Positions 49,381 to 63,800 of a stretch of DNA of 64,000 nucleotides are shown here, in pieces. Position numbers and translations under genes: made by a program. The notes under the pieces are model-generated. The model ran no database searches, was not told where the DNA came from, and saw only the letters and a program-made list of their open reading frames with translations. The stretch's first letter is position 1. Every line of letters starts with the position of its first letter. Source of the stretch: Limnomonas spitsbergensis (Eukaryota > Chlorophyta > Chlorophyceae > Chlamydomonadales); assembly GCA_037349105.1 (NCBI GenBank), contig JAYJMM010000070.1, positions 930,001 to 994,000 of the forward strand, written 5' to 3'.

Positions 49381-50467
49381 AACAATTATAACATCATCAG
49401 ATCGATGCCTGCTAGCAACAGCGGTGTAACCCGATACTCGCACTTGCCAAAGACTGTGACGAAAATCAGCAGCCCTTGTATAGGTGTCTACTGGGCATAT
49501 TCTTTATTTCCAGCAGAGAGCAGCGGAGAAAAACTGCAGATTCATAGCAACTGTGGATCCATAACAAACATGAAAGCTGCTGAGTCATAGTAAACGGATG
49601 TAAAACAAACACAAAAGCAATTTGCATGGGCTGAAAAGAGTTTCCAAAAGGAGGGTTTCCTTTCTGACTGTCAGTGAAAAAAGTACCACACCCACCGCGG
49701 CCGCACACTTGCAGGGACTCGCACAGATTCATAAGATGAATTGTGTGCGGGGCAAATACTGGCAGGGTAATGGCTATGCTAGCCTGAGCTGGGAAAGCAC
49801 GGGCGTCGGATCGAAGGGGGAAACATCAGATCTGAGGGCAGAAGTATCAGATCCGAGAGTAGGACCGTTGGATCTGAGGGCTAAGCAACCAGATCCGAGG
49901 GTATAACCGTTGGACTAGAGGGAAGTATCTGCCAATGCTGTTCAACGCATGGCCTGCACACAAAACATACAGGACCCCTCACACAAGGCGGCTCGAAAAC
50001 CACACACACAAATAATTCAGAAGCATGCCGCATCTGCGCCCCAGCCGCTGGCCCAGACATCGTCACAAAGCACTCACCAACCTCCATACTCCACGAGACA
50101 TGCTCCATGCTTCCACATCCCTCGAGGACCCCCCCCCCACCAAAGTTGGGCGATGTGCGATAATCTGAGGAACTCAAAAACAAGGGCCTGTCCTCTAACC
50201 GCAAGCTGGCTCCATTGGCTCCGCTGGCCCCATTGAGCTACCTGTTCCCTGCTGCCACGGACCCGCATGCTTGACTGGCTGGTGGATACTTCACCACCCA
50301 CTGAGCTGCTGAGCTGCCGCACATGGCTCTTCCCAGCACATGGCAGCAAGCTGGGCTTGTGGCCCCTGCCCCCGAAGCCCTCCTACAGCCTCACCCGTGC
50401 TTGTTCGACCTGAAAACACAACCCTGCATCTCCCACCCTCCATGGCTTCCAATAGGAGTTTGGAGCC

Positions 50468-50602
50468 TCACACTTTGAAACCATCCAACTCCCCCCCTCC
50501 TCACACTTTGAAACCATCCAACTCCCCCCCTCCTCACACTTTGAAACCATCCAACTCCCCCCCTCCTCACACTTTGAAACCATCCAACTCCCCCCCTCCT
50601 CA
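50468..50602. repeat. 33-bp tandem repeat, four units
   Basis: CACACTTTGAAACCATCCAA followed by CTCCCCCCCTCCT repeats at 50469, 50502, 50535 and 50568 with almost no variation, which suggests recent expansion. Eleven-codon peptide repeats in two frames are a by-product. Confidence 0.92.
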
Positions 50603-51317
50603 CCCGGCTCTCAGAAACAGGGCCGTCCTGTTCCATGCGGCACACATTTCTGTGTCCGTTTTTAACCTTCCGCTTACCTGGTCCAACTCCCGCCGCATTG
50701 TATACCGAGAATTCGAGGGCGAGAGAGCACACGCCGGGTGATCTATCCTCCTATTGCCATGCGTGGGATCATCCCGGTGCCAAGGGTCTGGGGTTACCCC
50801 ACCCTTAAATTCCAACTCTACGTGCACTTTTCGAGGTGCATCCCTGGTCCCCGAAGGCGCCCTGCGCCGAGCGCCTGGCCGCCAAGCAGCACCACCTGGC
50901 ACATGGTGCTTCAGGCCTCAAACCGGCGTCAAACGCCGCCCCGCAGGGCACGCCAGCAGCAGCCGCAACCTCTGAAAGCGCACCACCAAGCCGCCCCATC
51001 CGCAATGCGACATGCCCCCCCACAACGTGCTTTTTGCTGTCTCCTGCTGCTTTCCGTTGCAGCCTGTCGCATCTTGCTGCCACCTGACTCAGCCACATGT
51101 GCTGATATGCGTGGCGAAGTCCAGACGGCAGGAAATGGCATTCCAGATCCAGAAGGGCACTCCAGATCCTCGGCAGATCCCAGATCTCAGCCCACCACCA
51201 TTCTCATCCACTGATCTCAGGAACCCAGATCCCAGATCTATCAGCACCTCCTGACATCTCTGGGGATGGTTACCGCTGCAGAGGGGCCTCTCGAACCCGT
51301 TTTCTCGACGGGTCTAT

Positions 51318-54300
51318 TCAGAGGGAGCCTAGCGGTGGCTTGTCCCCGGCGGCCACCATGGGGCCCTTATTGGGCGTGCTGCTGCCCTTGGGCGTGCCCA
51401 TGCCCCGCTCTAGCAGGTAAGCCCGGATGCGCGAGCGCAGCTCCAGGTTGGGACGCACCATGTCCATCTTCAGCTCCTTGCGGCTGAATGGGTCCGTGCC
51501 CTAAAAGGAAACAGGCAAACGGGAAGGAGAGGAACCATAGGATTTCAGAGCGGAGGATTCCGAGACAGAGCGTTACGGTGCGGGTGTGGGGGTCAGGTTT
51601 TAGACGGGGAATCACCAGGGCACAAAATTCCAAGCTTGTGTCCACAAGGTCGCGTGTTACTTATCTGGCCCCAGCCCTACCCATACATAATCATTGTCTT
51701 TACTTTTTAGCCGATGTTGACCGGTACCTTTGAACTGAACATTCTTTAACTCATGTCCCACCTGTATCGACAGCTGCCTCGCGATGGTGGAGCGGTCCAC
51801 CGTGACGTTTGAATCCGGCAGGATCACCGGATCTGTCATCAACACCGCCGTAATCGGATCCAAAAAGTCGTCCGGCACATCCGGCGCCTCGCTCATGCCG
51901 CTGCCGTCAGACCCTCCAAGGCCCCCTCCGCCGCCCCCAGAGATATTAATAGATGCAGAGCCGTTTGTCGCCTGTCGCCTGGCCAAGGCAGCTGCCGCTC
52001 TCGCCTGCATCAGCTCCTCGCACAGCCGTCCAAAATACTCGAGCCCAGCGGCGAGCGCGGCGGGCGGCGAGGGTGATGCGGTAGACGCCGGTGACGCGGA
52101 GGAGGCTGGGCGTCCCGCAGTCCAGTCCAGATTGCGCAGGAAGGTCAAGTCACCCTGTGGAGGGCAGTAGGGGGGCGGATGTTCACTTCAGGGTGCTTCG
52201 GCTACAATTCAGCTACAAGACTGCTTAAGCTAGCTACAGTTCAGTTACAGGTCAGCTACAGTTCAGCTGCATGATGGCCTGCGGCCAGGGAGCATCCTGG
52301 AGCAGGACGCCCTGCAAAATGTGTCAGGTTGCTTTGGAGGTGGGGAGGAGGTGGGCAGGTGTCACATCCTGTTCATTTCAGGGTGCTTCAGTTACCGTTC
52401 AGCTACATGACAGCCTACAGCCGTGGAGCGGCCTGGTGCAGCAAGCCCTGCACAAGGAGGTGTCAGTTTCCAGGGTCCCCCAGATTTGCATAACATGAAA
52501 AGAGAAAGAAAAAAGGCTTGAGGGTTAGGCAACGCAATGGACGGTAGGTCGCTCTCCCTTGGGAAAAGGGTGCAGGTGTGGAGCTTTATTATTTTCACGT
52601 TACAGCTTAGCACAATGCATTTTGATGAATTCAACGCCTTGGCATCCATAGTTCCAGGCTGACTGGTATGCCTGGTCACAGGGGGGCTAAAGGAGCAGAG
52701 GGGCGCAACAAACACGGGTTGACCTATGGATTCCCGCGCAATGCAAGGCCTGAGCAGTCCCACCCAGCGCTCTGCAGCCGCAAACAATACAACCGCGAGC
52801 CCTTAACCTTGACCTAGCATATCACCAGAGCGTCCACTCATACCAGCTCCTCACCTGCACCCGTTCATCTGCGACGTCGGCCAGCGCCTCGATGAAAGAG
52901 ACATGCGGAATGAACTGCTCGTAGTCCTCATCGGCGCAGTACCCTGCCGCCGCCGCCGTGCCCACGGGTGCGCTACCGCCCTCGGCCGCGGCTGCCGCGT
53001 GGCTACTGAGCTGCAGCGCTCCGGCGCCCTTGCCGAGCTCGGCGGCGGCGGCGGCAGCGCCGCCCTTGCTGCTGCTTGCTGCAGCAACGCCGTCTGGGTC
53101 CGTGCAAACGCTGCCCGCGCCGTGCCCCTTGGCGGCGAGCTCTGGCAGCGCCAGCACCACTGCCGGAGATGTCTGCCCGCCGAGCCGGCGCTCCGAGTCA
53201 GCCCGCCACAGCGCCAGGAGCGTACCCACCAGCGGGCCCAACAGCTGGGGCTTGCTCACCTTCTCAAAAAGAGGCTTGTCCTACGGGCGGGCGGGCGGGC
53301 GAGACAGGGCGCTTGTTTCAGGGGGGCTCAGCTACAATCATAGGATGATTCAGCTACAATTCAGCTACACTGCGACCTTTTGTCAGGGGGGGCCTGGTGT
53401 GGAAAGCCGAGCTGCTTCAAGGCCTGGATGATGTCCGAGTATGATTCCCATCGGCCCATTGATATATCGGCCCAGCCCAGCAGCCAAACAAAGGTGGCTA
53501 GGTGTGCCCAGCTTAGCCAAATGAAGGCGGCTGGGTGCGCACTGAAAGCAATAAGCATCGCGGGTTGAGCAGACATGAAGGCACTACCGGGCATGACCAG
53601 GAGCCAAAAGCAATTGAAAGGCAACCCGCCTCGAACAAACGTCCGACTGACCTTCCTTCTAGCCAGCAGCACCATCATACAGACCCTTCTCAAGCCTCCT
53701 CCCTCCCCCCCCCACACACACTGGTACATGTTTCACTTGGCACGGTAGTTTTCTGTATACTCTCTATTTCCTTGGCAGTGCCCTTGACAGAATGTGGGTT
53801 GACCCGACCACACTATCACCCAATGTGACAGCATCTCACCGAGGTGATGTTAATGATTATGTACTGCACTACTGCCTGGTAGTGTACTGCCTATCACCAG
53901 TTCGACATGGCCAATGGCGTACTGCCTGTCAATATTCTACCTCTCACCAAAATGCCATGGATGATTATGTACTGCTTGTACATGTACTGCCTCTCACCGG
54001 GATGACATGAATGATGGTGTACTGCCTGTCGACGCCCAGCCGCATCATAGCCTGTGGTGTCCCGGCCTGCTGCTGCGACGCCTCCAACAGCTCATTCAGC
54101 CGTCGCGCGTCCGGCCCGCCCGCAAAGTGGCCCAGGACAAAGGGGACCACCTCCATCAACCTTCGGTTGTACAGCAGCAGGGGGGCGGCAAGGGATCCTG
54201 GGTTCAGAGGTCAGGGTCTACGGCGTAGGGATCCATTGGCAAAGGTTCTGTAGTGATCTCAGCTGGGTACTGACGCTCCATTTAGGCATGCCTGGACTGT

Positions 54301-57300
54301 CTAATATCCCTCGGGATGGATGTGCCAGACAGATTCAAGCGAGGCCGGGCCGTGTTTCATAAAAAAACATTCCTAGCCTTCTCATAACGCTACAAGTTCC
54401 CAGCTGCTGAAGCTATCTGTCTTGAGGCTCAGGGTGGAGGCTAAGGTTTCAAAGGTGGCTGAAAGGCAGGCCCAAGGCTTATGGTTTAGGGCATGCCCTG
54501 CTGTCTCTCACACTCACCTGGTCAGGTTCAGCGTGCATGAGGCTGAGAGGAAGGCCTCAGGCACGTTAGAGGCCATGAACTCCAGGAGTCGCAGCAGCGT
54601 CTTGGTCAGGTCCAGAGTCGTGACTACCTTGCGGACCTAGGGACAGGAGGTAACGGGCAGAGGGGCGTATAAAATGGATTCATGGGTGCAGTGACCAGTA
54701 GGTAGTAGGCAGGGTCCAGGGCACACACTGGGTTAAGGGGGTCCAGAGGGCAATGGGAAGAGGGGGGAGGTAAAAGGGGTCAAATGGGGGTCCACAGGTA
54801 GGAGGTAGTGTGCAGGCCACAGGGTGGGAGAAAGGGGTCCAGAAGGCTGGGGGGCAGAGGGGGCTGAGGGGTTGAGCTAAGGGAAAAACGTTTGCAATAG
54901 CTGAAGCTTGTACAGCTTGCAGGTCCCACGTCATTAAAGCCGGGGATTCAATCAGGGTTCTAGTGTTTGGAAAAGGGTTTGGTGGTAGGATGCAGGGGGG
55001 TAGTGCTCGCAAGGGCGTGGACAGGCATGTTTACCGCAGTGCCTAAATGGGTAAATGTTTGCAGCTGGCAACGCGTCAAAGGCTGTTCTCCAGCAACAGG
55101 CATTGGATGGACAGTAGCAAGATTAGCCATTGTTTTGAGATAATTAAGATTTCTTGTTCCACTGAAGCAGGGTGGGGCCGGTTCAGCCGTCGTCACCTGC
55201 TGCTGCTCATCTGCCTGTGGTCTACGACCTGCGGCCTGCTGCGCCGCGCCAGGTCCACCCGCGCCGGCCTCGCCTGCGGCTGCGGCGACCCCTGCGGCCG
55301 CGGGGCGTCGCGACTCGTGCAGCGAGGCAGCAGTAGAGGTGCCCTCAGTGACGGCCCAGTTGACGGTGTTGAACAGGCGGTCGCAGAAGCCCTGCAGTCG
55401 TGTGAGAGTGGGGAGGAGACAGGATGGAACGGAGCGAAAAGGGGGGGGGGAGGGGAAGGAGGAGAGAGGAGGCATGCCATTGCAAAGGTCACCAAGTCGA
55501 GGCCGTAGGGCTTTGCCTTCTTGAACCGTAATGGACCTTCCACCCCCGGGAATAAAGCGTAAGACGGTCCCATCAACCAAGACGAAGCAAATCAGAACTG
55601 GACAAAGCCAAAGGGTGCAACAAATGCTGAAGCCAAGTGTTGAAAGACGTCGAATCGCGCTCAAATCACCGCTTATCTGGTGTTGATTTGGGTATATGTT
55701 TGTTAGCTTGGACATAGGCAATCTGTCGATGATTCCACGACGAAAACGTGCTCAAAACTAAATTGGTATGCTGACCCTTACATCAGATACACATTATGCA
55801 CACACACAAAGAGTCACAACAAAATAAGAGTATAGGGTTAAGGGTTTAGGGTAACAATAACACCCATGCAGTCCTCCAGCGCCCCACCTTGAACTCCGGC
55901 GTGTCTGGTTGCAGCGCCTGCCTCAGTAGCGCCTGGCAGACAGGCAGAGGGGGCAGCGGGGCACTGTCCGGGCGCATGCCGACAGCTGCAGCGGGGGGCG
56001 GGACTGGCTCTTGAAGCGCTCCGAAGCCGCAGCCACGAGTCACCTGAGGCGGGGGGTGGAAGGGTGACCGGGGGTTAGTTTGTAAGTTACAATTACTGAC
56101 ATTCAAATATTTCGGAGTACCGTTAATTGTTTGAATTCCCCCCAAAGTGGGAGGGTCGGACGGGCGCGGGACGAGAAGGGGGGGGGAGGTGGGGCATCAG
56201 GGAGAGAAACATGATCAGCACAAATCAGCAAATCATAATCTGAGCTCCAACAAATTCTAAATACTTATTACAATGGGAGGCCCAGACAGCAGCTGCACCC
56301 AGCCCCTTACCTGAGCCAGCACGGCTGAAAGAGCAACCTCTCGCCTATCCCCCCACCTGAGCCAGCACACAAGAAGCGCAGCCCTTTACCTGGTCAGACA
56401 AACAAATGCACAACCCCTCACTTGAGCCAGCATATCCCTGCACCTGAGGCACCATCTGGGCCAGCACGCAGAAGTGCCCCCCCTCACCCGAGACACCGCT
56501 CGAGCTAGAATACACAAAAGCCCTCCTACCCCCTCACCTGCGCCAGCACCGCCGAAACTGCGTTCCATAGACTGCTGTCAAACATGGCCACGGCAGCGGA
56601 CACCAAGCGACGCGCCACCACTGGGTTGGCCTCGATAACCGCGGACAGATCCCTGTAGAGAGCACGTGTGGTGGAGGGGGGGGGTTGAGTGCACATAAAC
56701 TGGTGGGGGAGAGCAGTCGTTTAGAATTCGAGTGTCGTTGTATCGAGTGTGAGAAGGTACATGGGTGTAAAAGTGTGCGTGCAGGGGGGCGGGGAGCTGT
56801 GTTGAGTACAATGGCACCCGTGTGCAAGGGGAGGGTGTAAAAGTGTGCGTGCAGGGGGGCGGGGAGCTGTGTTGAGTACAATGGCACCCGTGTGCAAGGG
56901 GAGGGTGTAAAAGTACGTGCGGTGTCAAGGGGTGAAATGAAGGGGGGGGGCAGTGAATGAATGCTCAACACTTGGGTGCAGGGCACAGCAAGTACAGGCG
57001 CATGGTGTTCTTGAGGCAGGTAGCGGGAGGCCGTGATAGCTTGATGCATAAGGGGGGGAGGGGGGTTTGCAGTTTCAAAACCCAGCCCCATGGTGCACAG
57101 TGAATGAGCACCCACTTGGTTCACCCACTTGCTTGTTCAGCAGCAATAACAAGACAGATTACTCAACCTAGGATTAAGGGCCACGTCATAGCAGACAGTG
57201 ATGAAGGGGCCAGGCCATGACTCATGTATGCCTAAAACATAGCTCCCCCCTCCTTAGCCCCCATTGCTATAAGCACCCCAGCCAGAAGGGGGCCATAAGT

Positions 57301-57469
57301 AATGGAGGCCTACAAAATGCCATATCTAAAATAGCTCCCCCCACCTCGACTCCAGGACTCCCGCTGCTCCTGCCAGCAGCTTCTCCTTGGTGTCCGGGTT
57401 ACGGATGCGCCCGTCGTCCATCACCGTCACCACAAACTCCAGCAGCTCATCCAGCCCGTGCGCCCGCAG
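51318..57469 (-). CDS. KPC1/RKP-like E3 ubiquitin ligase with C-terminal U-box, 3' part of gene
   Basis: Exons in coding order: 57469-57345, 56652-56538, 56043-55888, 55391-55197, 54636-54518, 54160 to about 54026, a gap where at least one exon is missing, 53280-52855, 52154-51762 and 51500-51318 (stop). Phases fit except across the gap. Core segments [84 protein letters not shown] and [13 protein letters not shown] resemble the region before the RING in plant RKP and animal KPC1/RNF123 ligases. The last two exons instead encode a U-box: [33 protein letters not shown], then [20 protein letters not shown]; no zinc ligands are present. The exon at 53280 has a long Ala/Gly insert. The N-terminal half (SPRY region in relatives) is not in the window and should lie to the right. 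Confidence 0.8.
52184..52455. repeat. Dispersed CAGCTAC repeats, copies 3 and 4 (intron of U-box ligase)
   Basis: Two head-to-tail copies near 52,184-52,315 and 52,371-52,455, both starting TTCA(C/T)TTCAGGGTGCTTC and containing TTCAGCTACA(A/T) and GCCCTGCA. Within the first copy, AGCTACAGTTCAG words repeat several times. A further partial copy is at about 53,325-53,375. Confidence 0.6.
56765..56914. repeat. 70-bp tandem repeat, just over two units (intron of U-box ligase)
   Basis: GTGTAAAAGTGTGCGTGCAG at 56765 recurs at 56835, and the start of a third unit is at 56905. The first two units are identical over GGGGCGGGGAGCTGTGTTGA and TACAATGGCACCCGTGTGCA. Confidence 0.9.
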
Positions 57470-57867
57470 CTACAGGAGGGTGTGAGCAGCGGGGTGAGAG
57501 GGTGAGGGGGGTGAGTGCAGCGACAGGTTGCAGGGGGGTGTTACTTGCAGGTATGAGGGAAGGAGCAGCGGGATGACAGGTGGTTGCGGGTTGAACTCTG
57601 CACGGATGAAGGCAGTGAGCAGGAGCAGTGGGAACACGTTTTGGAAGGAGTCCATAACTCCGCTCTGAGGACTGGATATTTGGGGTGTGGTGGTCCAGGG
57701 GGGCAACGGTTGCAGATTCCGGGTATCAAATATCTTTTCCCTGCCAAGCAGCTCGTCTGAAATGCATGACAGCACCAACAAGCCATCAGAATTTAAGCGC
57801 CTCCTTGGAATACCGTCGTAACAAGGCTTCATTAAAATGTCGCCTGATCGACACTTCATAAATACTC

Positions 57868-60800
57868 TCCAACAAGCACACACCTCCTTCTCCAACAAGC
57901 ACACACACCTCCTTCTCCAACAAGCACACACCTCCTTCTCCAACAAGCACACACCTCCTTCTCCAACAAGCACACACACCTCCTTCTCCAACAAGCACAC
58001 ACACCTCCTTCTCCAACAAGCACACACACCTCCTTCTCCAACAAGCACACACACCTCCTTCTCCAACAAGCACACACACCTCCTTCTCCAACAAGAACAC
58101 ACCTCCTTCTCCAACAAGCACACACACCTCCTTCTCCAACAAGCACACACACCTCCTTCTCCAACAAGCACACACCTCCTTCTCCAACAAGCACACACAC
58201 CTCCTTCTCCAACAAGCACACACACCTCCTTCTCCAACAAGCACACACACCTCCTTCTCCAACAAGCACACACCTCCTTCTCCAACAAGCACACACCTCC
58301 TTCTCCAACAAGCACACACCTCCTTCTCCAACAAGCACACACCTCCTTCTCCAACAAGCACACACCTCCTTCTCCAACAAGCACACACCTCCTTCTCCAA
58401 CAAGCACACACCTCCTTCTCCAACAAGCACACACCTCCTTCTCCAACAAGCACACACATCCTTTTCCAACAAGCACACACCTCCTTCTCCAACAAGCACA
58501 CACCTCCTTCTCCAACAAGCACACACCTCCTTCTCCAACAAGCACACACACCTCCTTCTCCAACAAGCACACACACCTCCTTCTCCAACAAGCACACACA
58601 CCTCCTTCTCCAACAAGCACACACCTCCTTCTCCAACAAGCACACACACCTCCTTCTCCAACAAGCACACACACCTCCTTCTCCAACAAGCACACACACC
58701 TCCTTCTCCAACAAGCACACACACCTCCTTCTCCAACAAGCACACACCTCCTTCTCCAACAAGCACACACCTCCTTCTCCAACAAGCACACACCTCCTTC
58801 TCCAACAAGCACACACCTCCTTCTCCAACAAGCACACACCTCCTTCTCCAACAAGCACACACCTCCTTCTCCAACAAGCACACACCTCCTTCTCCAACAA
58901 GCGCACACCTCCTTCTCCAACAAGCACACACCTCCTTCTCCAACAAGCACACACCTCCTTCTCCAACAAGCACACACCTCCTTCTCCAACAAGCACACAC
59001 CTCCTTCTCCAACAAGCACACACCTCCTTCTCCAACAAGCACACACCTCCTTCTCCAACAAGCACACACCTCCTTCTCCAACAAGCACACACCTCCTTCT
59101 CCAACAAGCACACACCTCCTTCTCCAACAAGCACACACCTCCTTCTCCAACAAGCACACACACCTCCTTCTCCAACAAGCACACACACCTCCTTCTCCAA
59201 CAAGCACACACACCTCCTTCTCCAACAAGCACACGCACCTCCTTCTCCAACAAGCACACACCTCCTTCTCCAACAAGCACACACCTCCTTCTCCAACAAG
59301 CACACACCTCCTTCTCCAACAAGCACACACACCTCCTTCTCCAACAAGCACACACCTCCTTCTCCAACAAGCACACACCTCCTTCTCCAACAAGCACACA
59401 CACCTCCTTCTCCAACAAGCACACACCTCCTTCTCCAACAAGCACACACCTCCTTCTCCAACAAGCACACACACCTCCTTCTCCAACAAGCACACACCTC
59501 CTTCTCCAACAAGCACACACCTCCTTCTCTAACAAGCACACACACCTCCTTCTCCAACAAGCACACACCTCCTTCTCCAACAAGCACACACACCTCCTTC
59601 TCCAACAAGCACACGCACCTCCTTCTCCAACAAGCACACACCTCCTTCTCCAACAAGCACACACCTCCTTCTCCAACAAGCACACACACCTCCTTCTCCA
59701 ACAAGCACACACCTCCTTCTCCAACAAGCACACACACCTCCTTCTCCAACAAGCACACACACCTCCTTCTCCAACAAGCACACACCTCCTTCTCCAACAA
59801 GCACACACCTCCTTCTCCAACAAGCACACACACCTCCTTCTCCAACAAGCACACACCTCCTTCTCCAACAAGCACACACACCTCCTTCTCCAACAAGCAC
59901 ACACCTCCTTCTCCAACAAGCACACACACCTCCTTCTCCAACAAGCACACACCTCCTTCTCCAACAAGCACACACACCTCCTTCTCCAACAAGCACACAC
60001 CTCCTTCTCCAACAAGCACACACACCTCCTTCTCCAACAAGCACACACCTCCTTCTCCAACAAGCACACACACCTCCTTCTCCAACAAGCACACACACCT
60101 CCTTCTCCAACAAGCACACACCTCCTTCTCCAACAAGCACACACACCTCCTTCTCCAACAAGCACACACCTCCTTCTCCAACAAGCACACACCTCCTTCT
60201 CTAACAAGCACACACACCTCCTTCTCCAACAAGCACACACCTCCTTCTCCAACAAGCACACACACCTCCTTCTCCAACAAGCACACACCTCCTTCTCCAA
60301 CAAGCACACACCTCCTTCTCCAACAAGCACACACCTCCTTCTCCAACAAGCACACACACCTCCTTCTCCAACAAGCACACACCTCCTTCTCCAACAAGCA
60401 CACACACCTCCTTCTCCAACAAGCACACACACCTCCTTCTCCAACAAGCACACACCTCCTTCTCCAACAAGCACACACCTCCTTCTCCAACAAGCACACA
60501 CACCTCCTTCTCCAACAAGCACACACCTCCTTCTCCAACAAGCACACACACCTCCTTCTCCAACAAGCACACACCTCCTTCTCCAACAAGCACACACACC
60601 TCCTTCTCCAACAAGCACACACCTCCTTCTCCAACAAGCACACACACCTCCTTCTCCAACAAGCACACACCTCCTTCTCCAACAAGCACACACACCTCCT
60701 TCTCCAACAAGCACACACCTCCTTCTCCAACAAGCACACACACCTCCTTCTCCAACAAGCACACACCTCCTTCTCCAACAAGCACACACACCTCCTTCTC

Positions 60801-63800
60801 CAACAAGCACACACCTCCTTCTCCAACAAGCACACACACCTCCTTCTCCAACAAGCACACACCTCCTTCTCCAACAAGCACACACACCTCCTTCTCCAAC
60901 AAGCACACACCTCCTTCTCCAACAAGCACACACACCTCCTTCTCCAACAAGCACACACCTCCTTCTCCAACAAGCACACACACCTCCTTCTCCAACAAGC
61001 ACACACCTCCTTCTCCAACAAGCACACACACCTCCTTCTCCAACAAGCACACACACCTCCTTCTCCAACAAGCACACACACCTCCTTCTCCAACAAGCAC
61101 ACACACCTCCTTCTCCAACAAGCACACACACCTCCTTCTCCAACAAGCACACACCTCCTTCTCCAACAAGCACACACCTCCTTCTCCAACAAGCACACAC
61201 CTCCTTCTCCAACAAGCACACACCTCCTTCTCCAACAAGCACACACCTCCTTCTCCAACAAGCACACACCTCCTTCTCCAACAAGCACACACCTCCTTCT
61301 CCAACAAGCACACACCTCCTTCTCCAACAAGCACACACACCTCCTTCTCCAACAAGCACACACCTCCTTCTCCAACAAGCACACACCTCCTTCTCCAACA
61401 AGCACACACCTCCTTCTCCAACAAGCACACACCTCCTTCTCCAACAAGCACACACACCTCCTTCTCCAACAAGCACACACACCTCCTTCTCCAACAAGCA
61501 CACACCTCCTTCTCCAACAAGCACACACACCTCCTTCTCCAACAAGCACACACCTCCTTCTCCAACAAGCACACACACCTCCTTCTCCAACAAGCACACA
61601 CACCTCCTTCTCCAACAAGCACACACACCTCCTTCTCCAACAAGCACACACCTCCTTCTCCAACAAGCACACACACCTCCTTCTCCAACAAGCACACACC
61701 TCCTTCTCCAACAAGCACACACACCTCCTTCTCCAACAAGCACACACCTCCTTCTCCAACAAGCACACACACCTCCTTCTCCAACAAGCACACACACCTC
61801 CTTCTCCAACAAGCACACACCTCCTTCTCCAACAAGCACACACCTCCTTCTCTAACAAGCACACACACCTCCTTCTCCAACAAGCACACACCTCCTTCTC
61901 CAACAAGCACACACACCTCCTTCTCCAACAAGCACACACACCTCCTTCTCCAACAAGCACACACCTCCTTCTCCAACAAGCACACACCTCCTTCTCCAAC
62001 AAGCACACACACCTCCTTCTCCAACAAGCACACACACCTCCTTCTCCAACAAGCACACACCTCCTTCTCCAACAAGCACACACACCTCCTTCTCCAACAA
62101 GCACACACACCTCCTTCTCCAACAAGCACACACCTCCTTCTCCAACAAGCACACACACCTCCTTCTCCAACAAGCACACACACCTCCTTCTCCAACAAGC
62201 ACACACCTCCTTCTCCAACAAGCACACACACCTCCTTCTCCAACAAGCACACACCTCCTTCTCCAACAAGCACACACACCTCCTTCTCCAACAAGCACAC
62301 ACCTCCTTCTCCAACAAGCACACACACCTCCTTCTCCAACAAGCACACACCTCCTTCTGCAACAAGCACACACCTCCTTCTCCAACAAGCACACACCTCC
62401 TTCTCCAACAAGCACACACACCTCCTTCTCCAACAAGCACACACACCTCCTTCTCCAACAAGCACACACACCTCCTTCTCCAACAAGCACACACCTCCTT
62501 CTCCAACAAGCACACACCTCCTTCTCCAACAAGCACACACCTCCTTCTCCAACAAGCACACACACCTCCTTCTCCAACAAGCACACACACCTCCTTCTCC
62601 AACAAGCACACACCTCCTTCTCCAACAAGCACACACACCTCCTTCTCCAACAAGCACACACCTCCTTCTCCAACAAGCACACACACCTCCTTCTCCAACA
62701 AGCACACACCTCCTTCTCCAACAAGCACACACACCTCCTTCTCCAACAAGCACACACCTCCTTCTCCAACAAGCACACACACCTCCTTCTCCAACAAGCA
62801 CACACCTCCTTCTCCAACAAGCACACACACCTCCTTCTCCAACAAGCACACACACCTCCTTCTCCAACACGCACACACCTCCTTCTCCAACAAGCACACA
62901 CCTCCTTCTCCAACAAGCACACACCTCCTTCTCCAACAAGCACACACACCTCCTTCTCCAACAAGCACACACCTCCTTCTCCAACAAGCACACACACCTC
63001 CTTCTCCAACAAGCACACACCTCCTTCTCCAACAAGCACACACACCTCCTTCTCCAACAAGCACACACCTCCTTCTCCAACAAGCACACACACCTCCTTC
63101 TCCAACAAGCACACACCTCCTTCTCCAACAAGCACACACACCTCCTTCTCCAACAAGCACACACCTCCTTCTCCAACAAGCACACACACCTCCTTCTCCA
63201 ACAAGCACACACCTCCTTCTCCAACAAGCACACACACCTCCTTCTCCAACAAGCACACACACCTCCTTCTCCAACAAGCACACACCTCCTTCTCCAACAA
63301 GCACACACCTCCTTCTCCAACAAGCACACACCTCCTTCTCCAACAAGCACACACCTCCTTCTCCAATAAGCACACACACCTCCTTCTCCAACAAGCACAC
63401 ACACCTCCTTCTCCAACAAGCACACACACCTCCATCTCCAACAAGCACACACCCCTCCTTCTCCAACAAGCACACACACCTCCTTCTCCAACAAGCACAC
63501 ACCTCCTTCTCCAACAAGCACACACACCTCCTTCTCCAACAAGCACACACACCTCCTTCTCCAACAAGCACACACCTCCTTCTCCAACAAGCACACACAC
63601 CTCCATCTCCAACAAGCGCACACACCTCCTTCTCCAACAAGCACACACACCTCCTTCTCCAACAAGAACACACCTCCTTCTCCAACAAGCACACACACCT
63701 CCTTCTCCAACAAGCACACACACCTCCTTCTCCAACAAGCACACACCTCCTTCTCCAACAAGCACACACACCTCCTTCTCCAACAAGCACACACACCTCC

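Larger units (their letters stand above)
48608..51317. other. Repeat-rich DNA, no firm gene
   Basis: Contains two dispersed-repeat copies, short degenerate repeats of AGATC(T/C)GAGGG type at 49,825-49,910, a 33-bp tandem repeat, and AGATCC(C)AGATCT words near 51,140-51,240. A plus-strand frame near 50,266-50,410 (start MLDWLVDTSPPTELLSC) could be an exon, but has no family match that I know. Confidence 0.5.
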
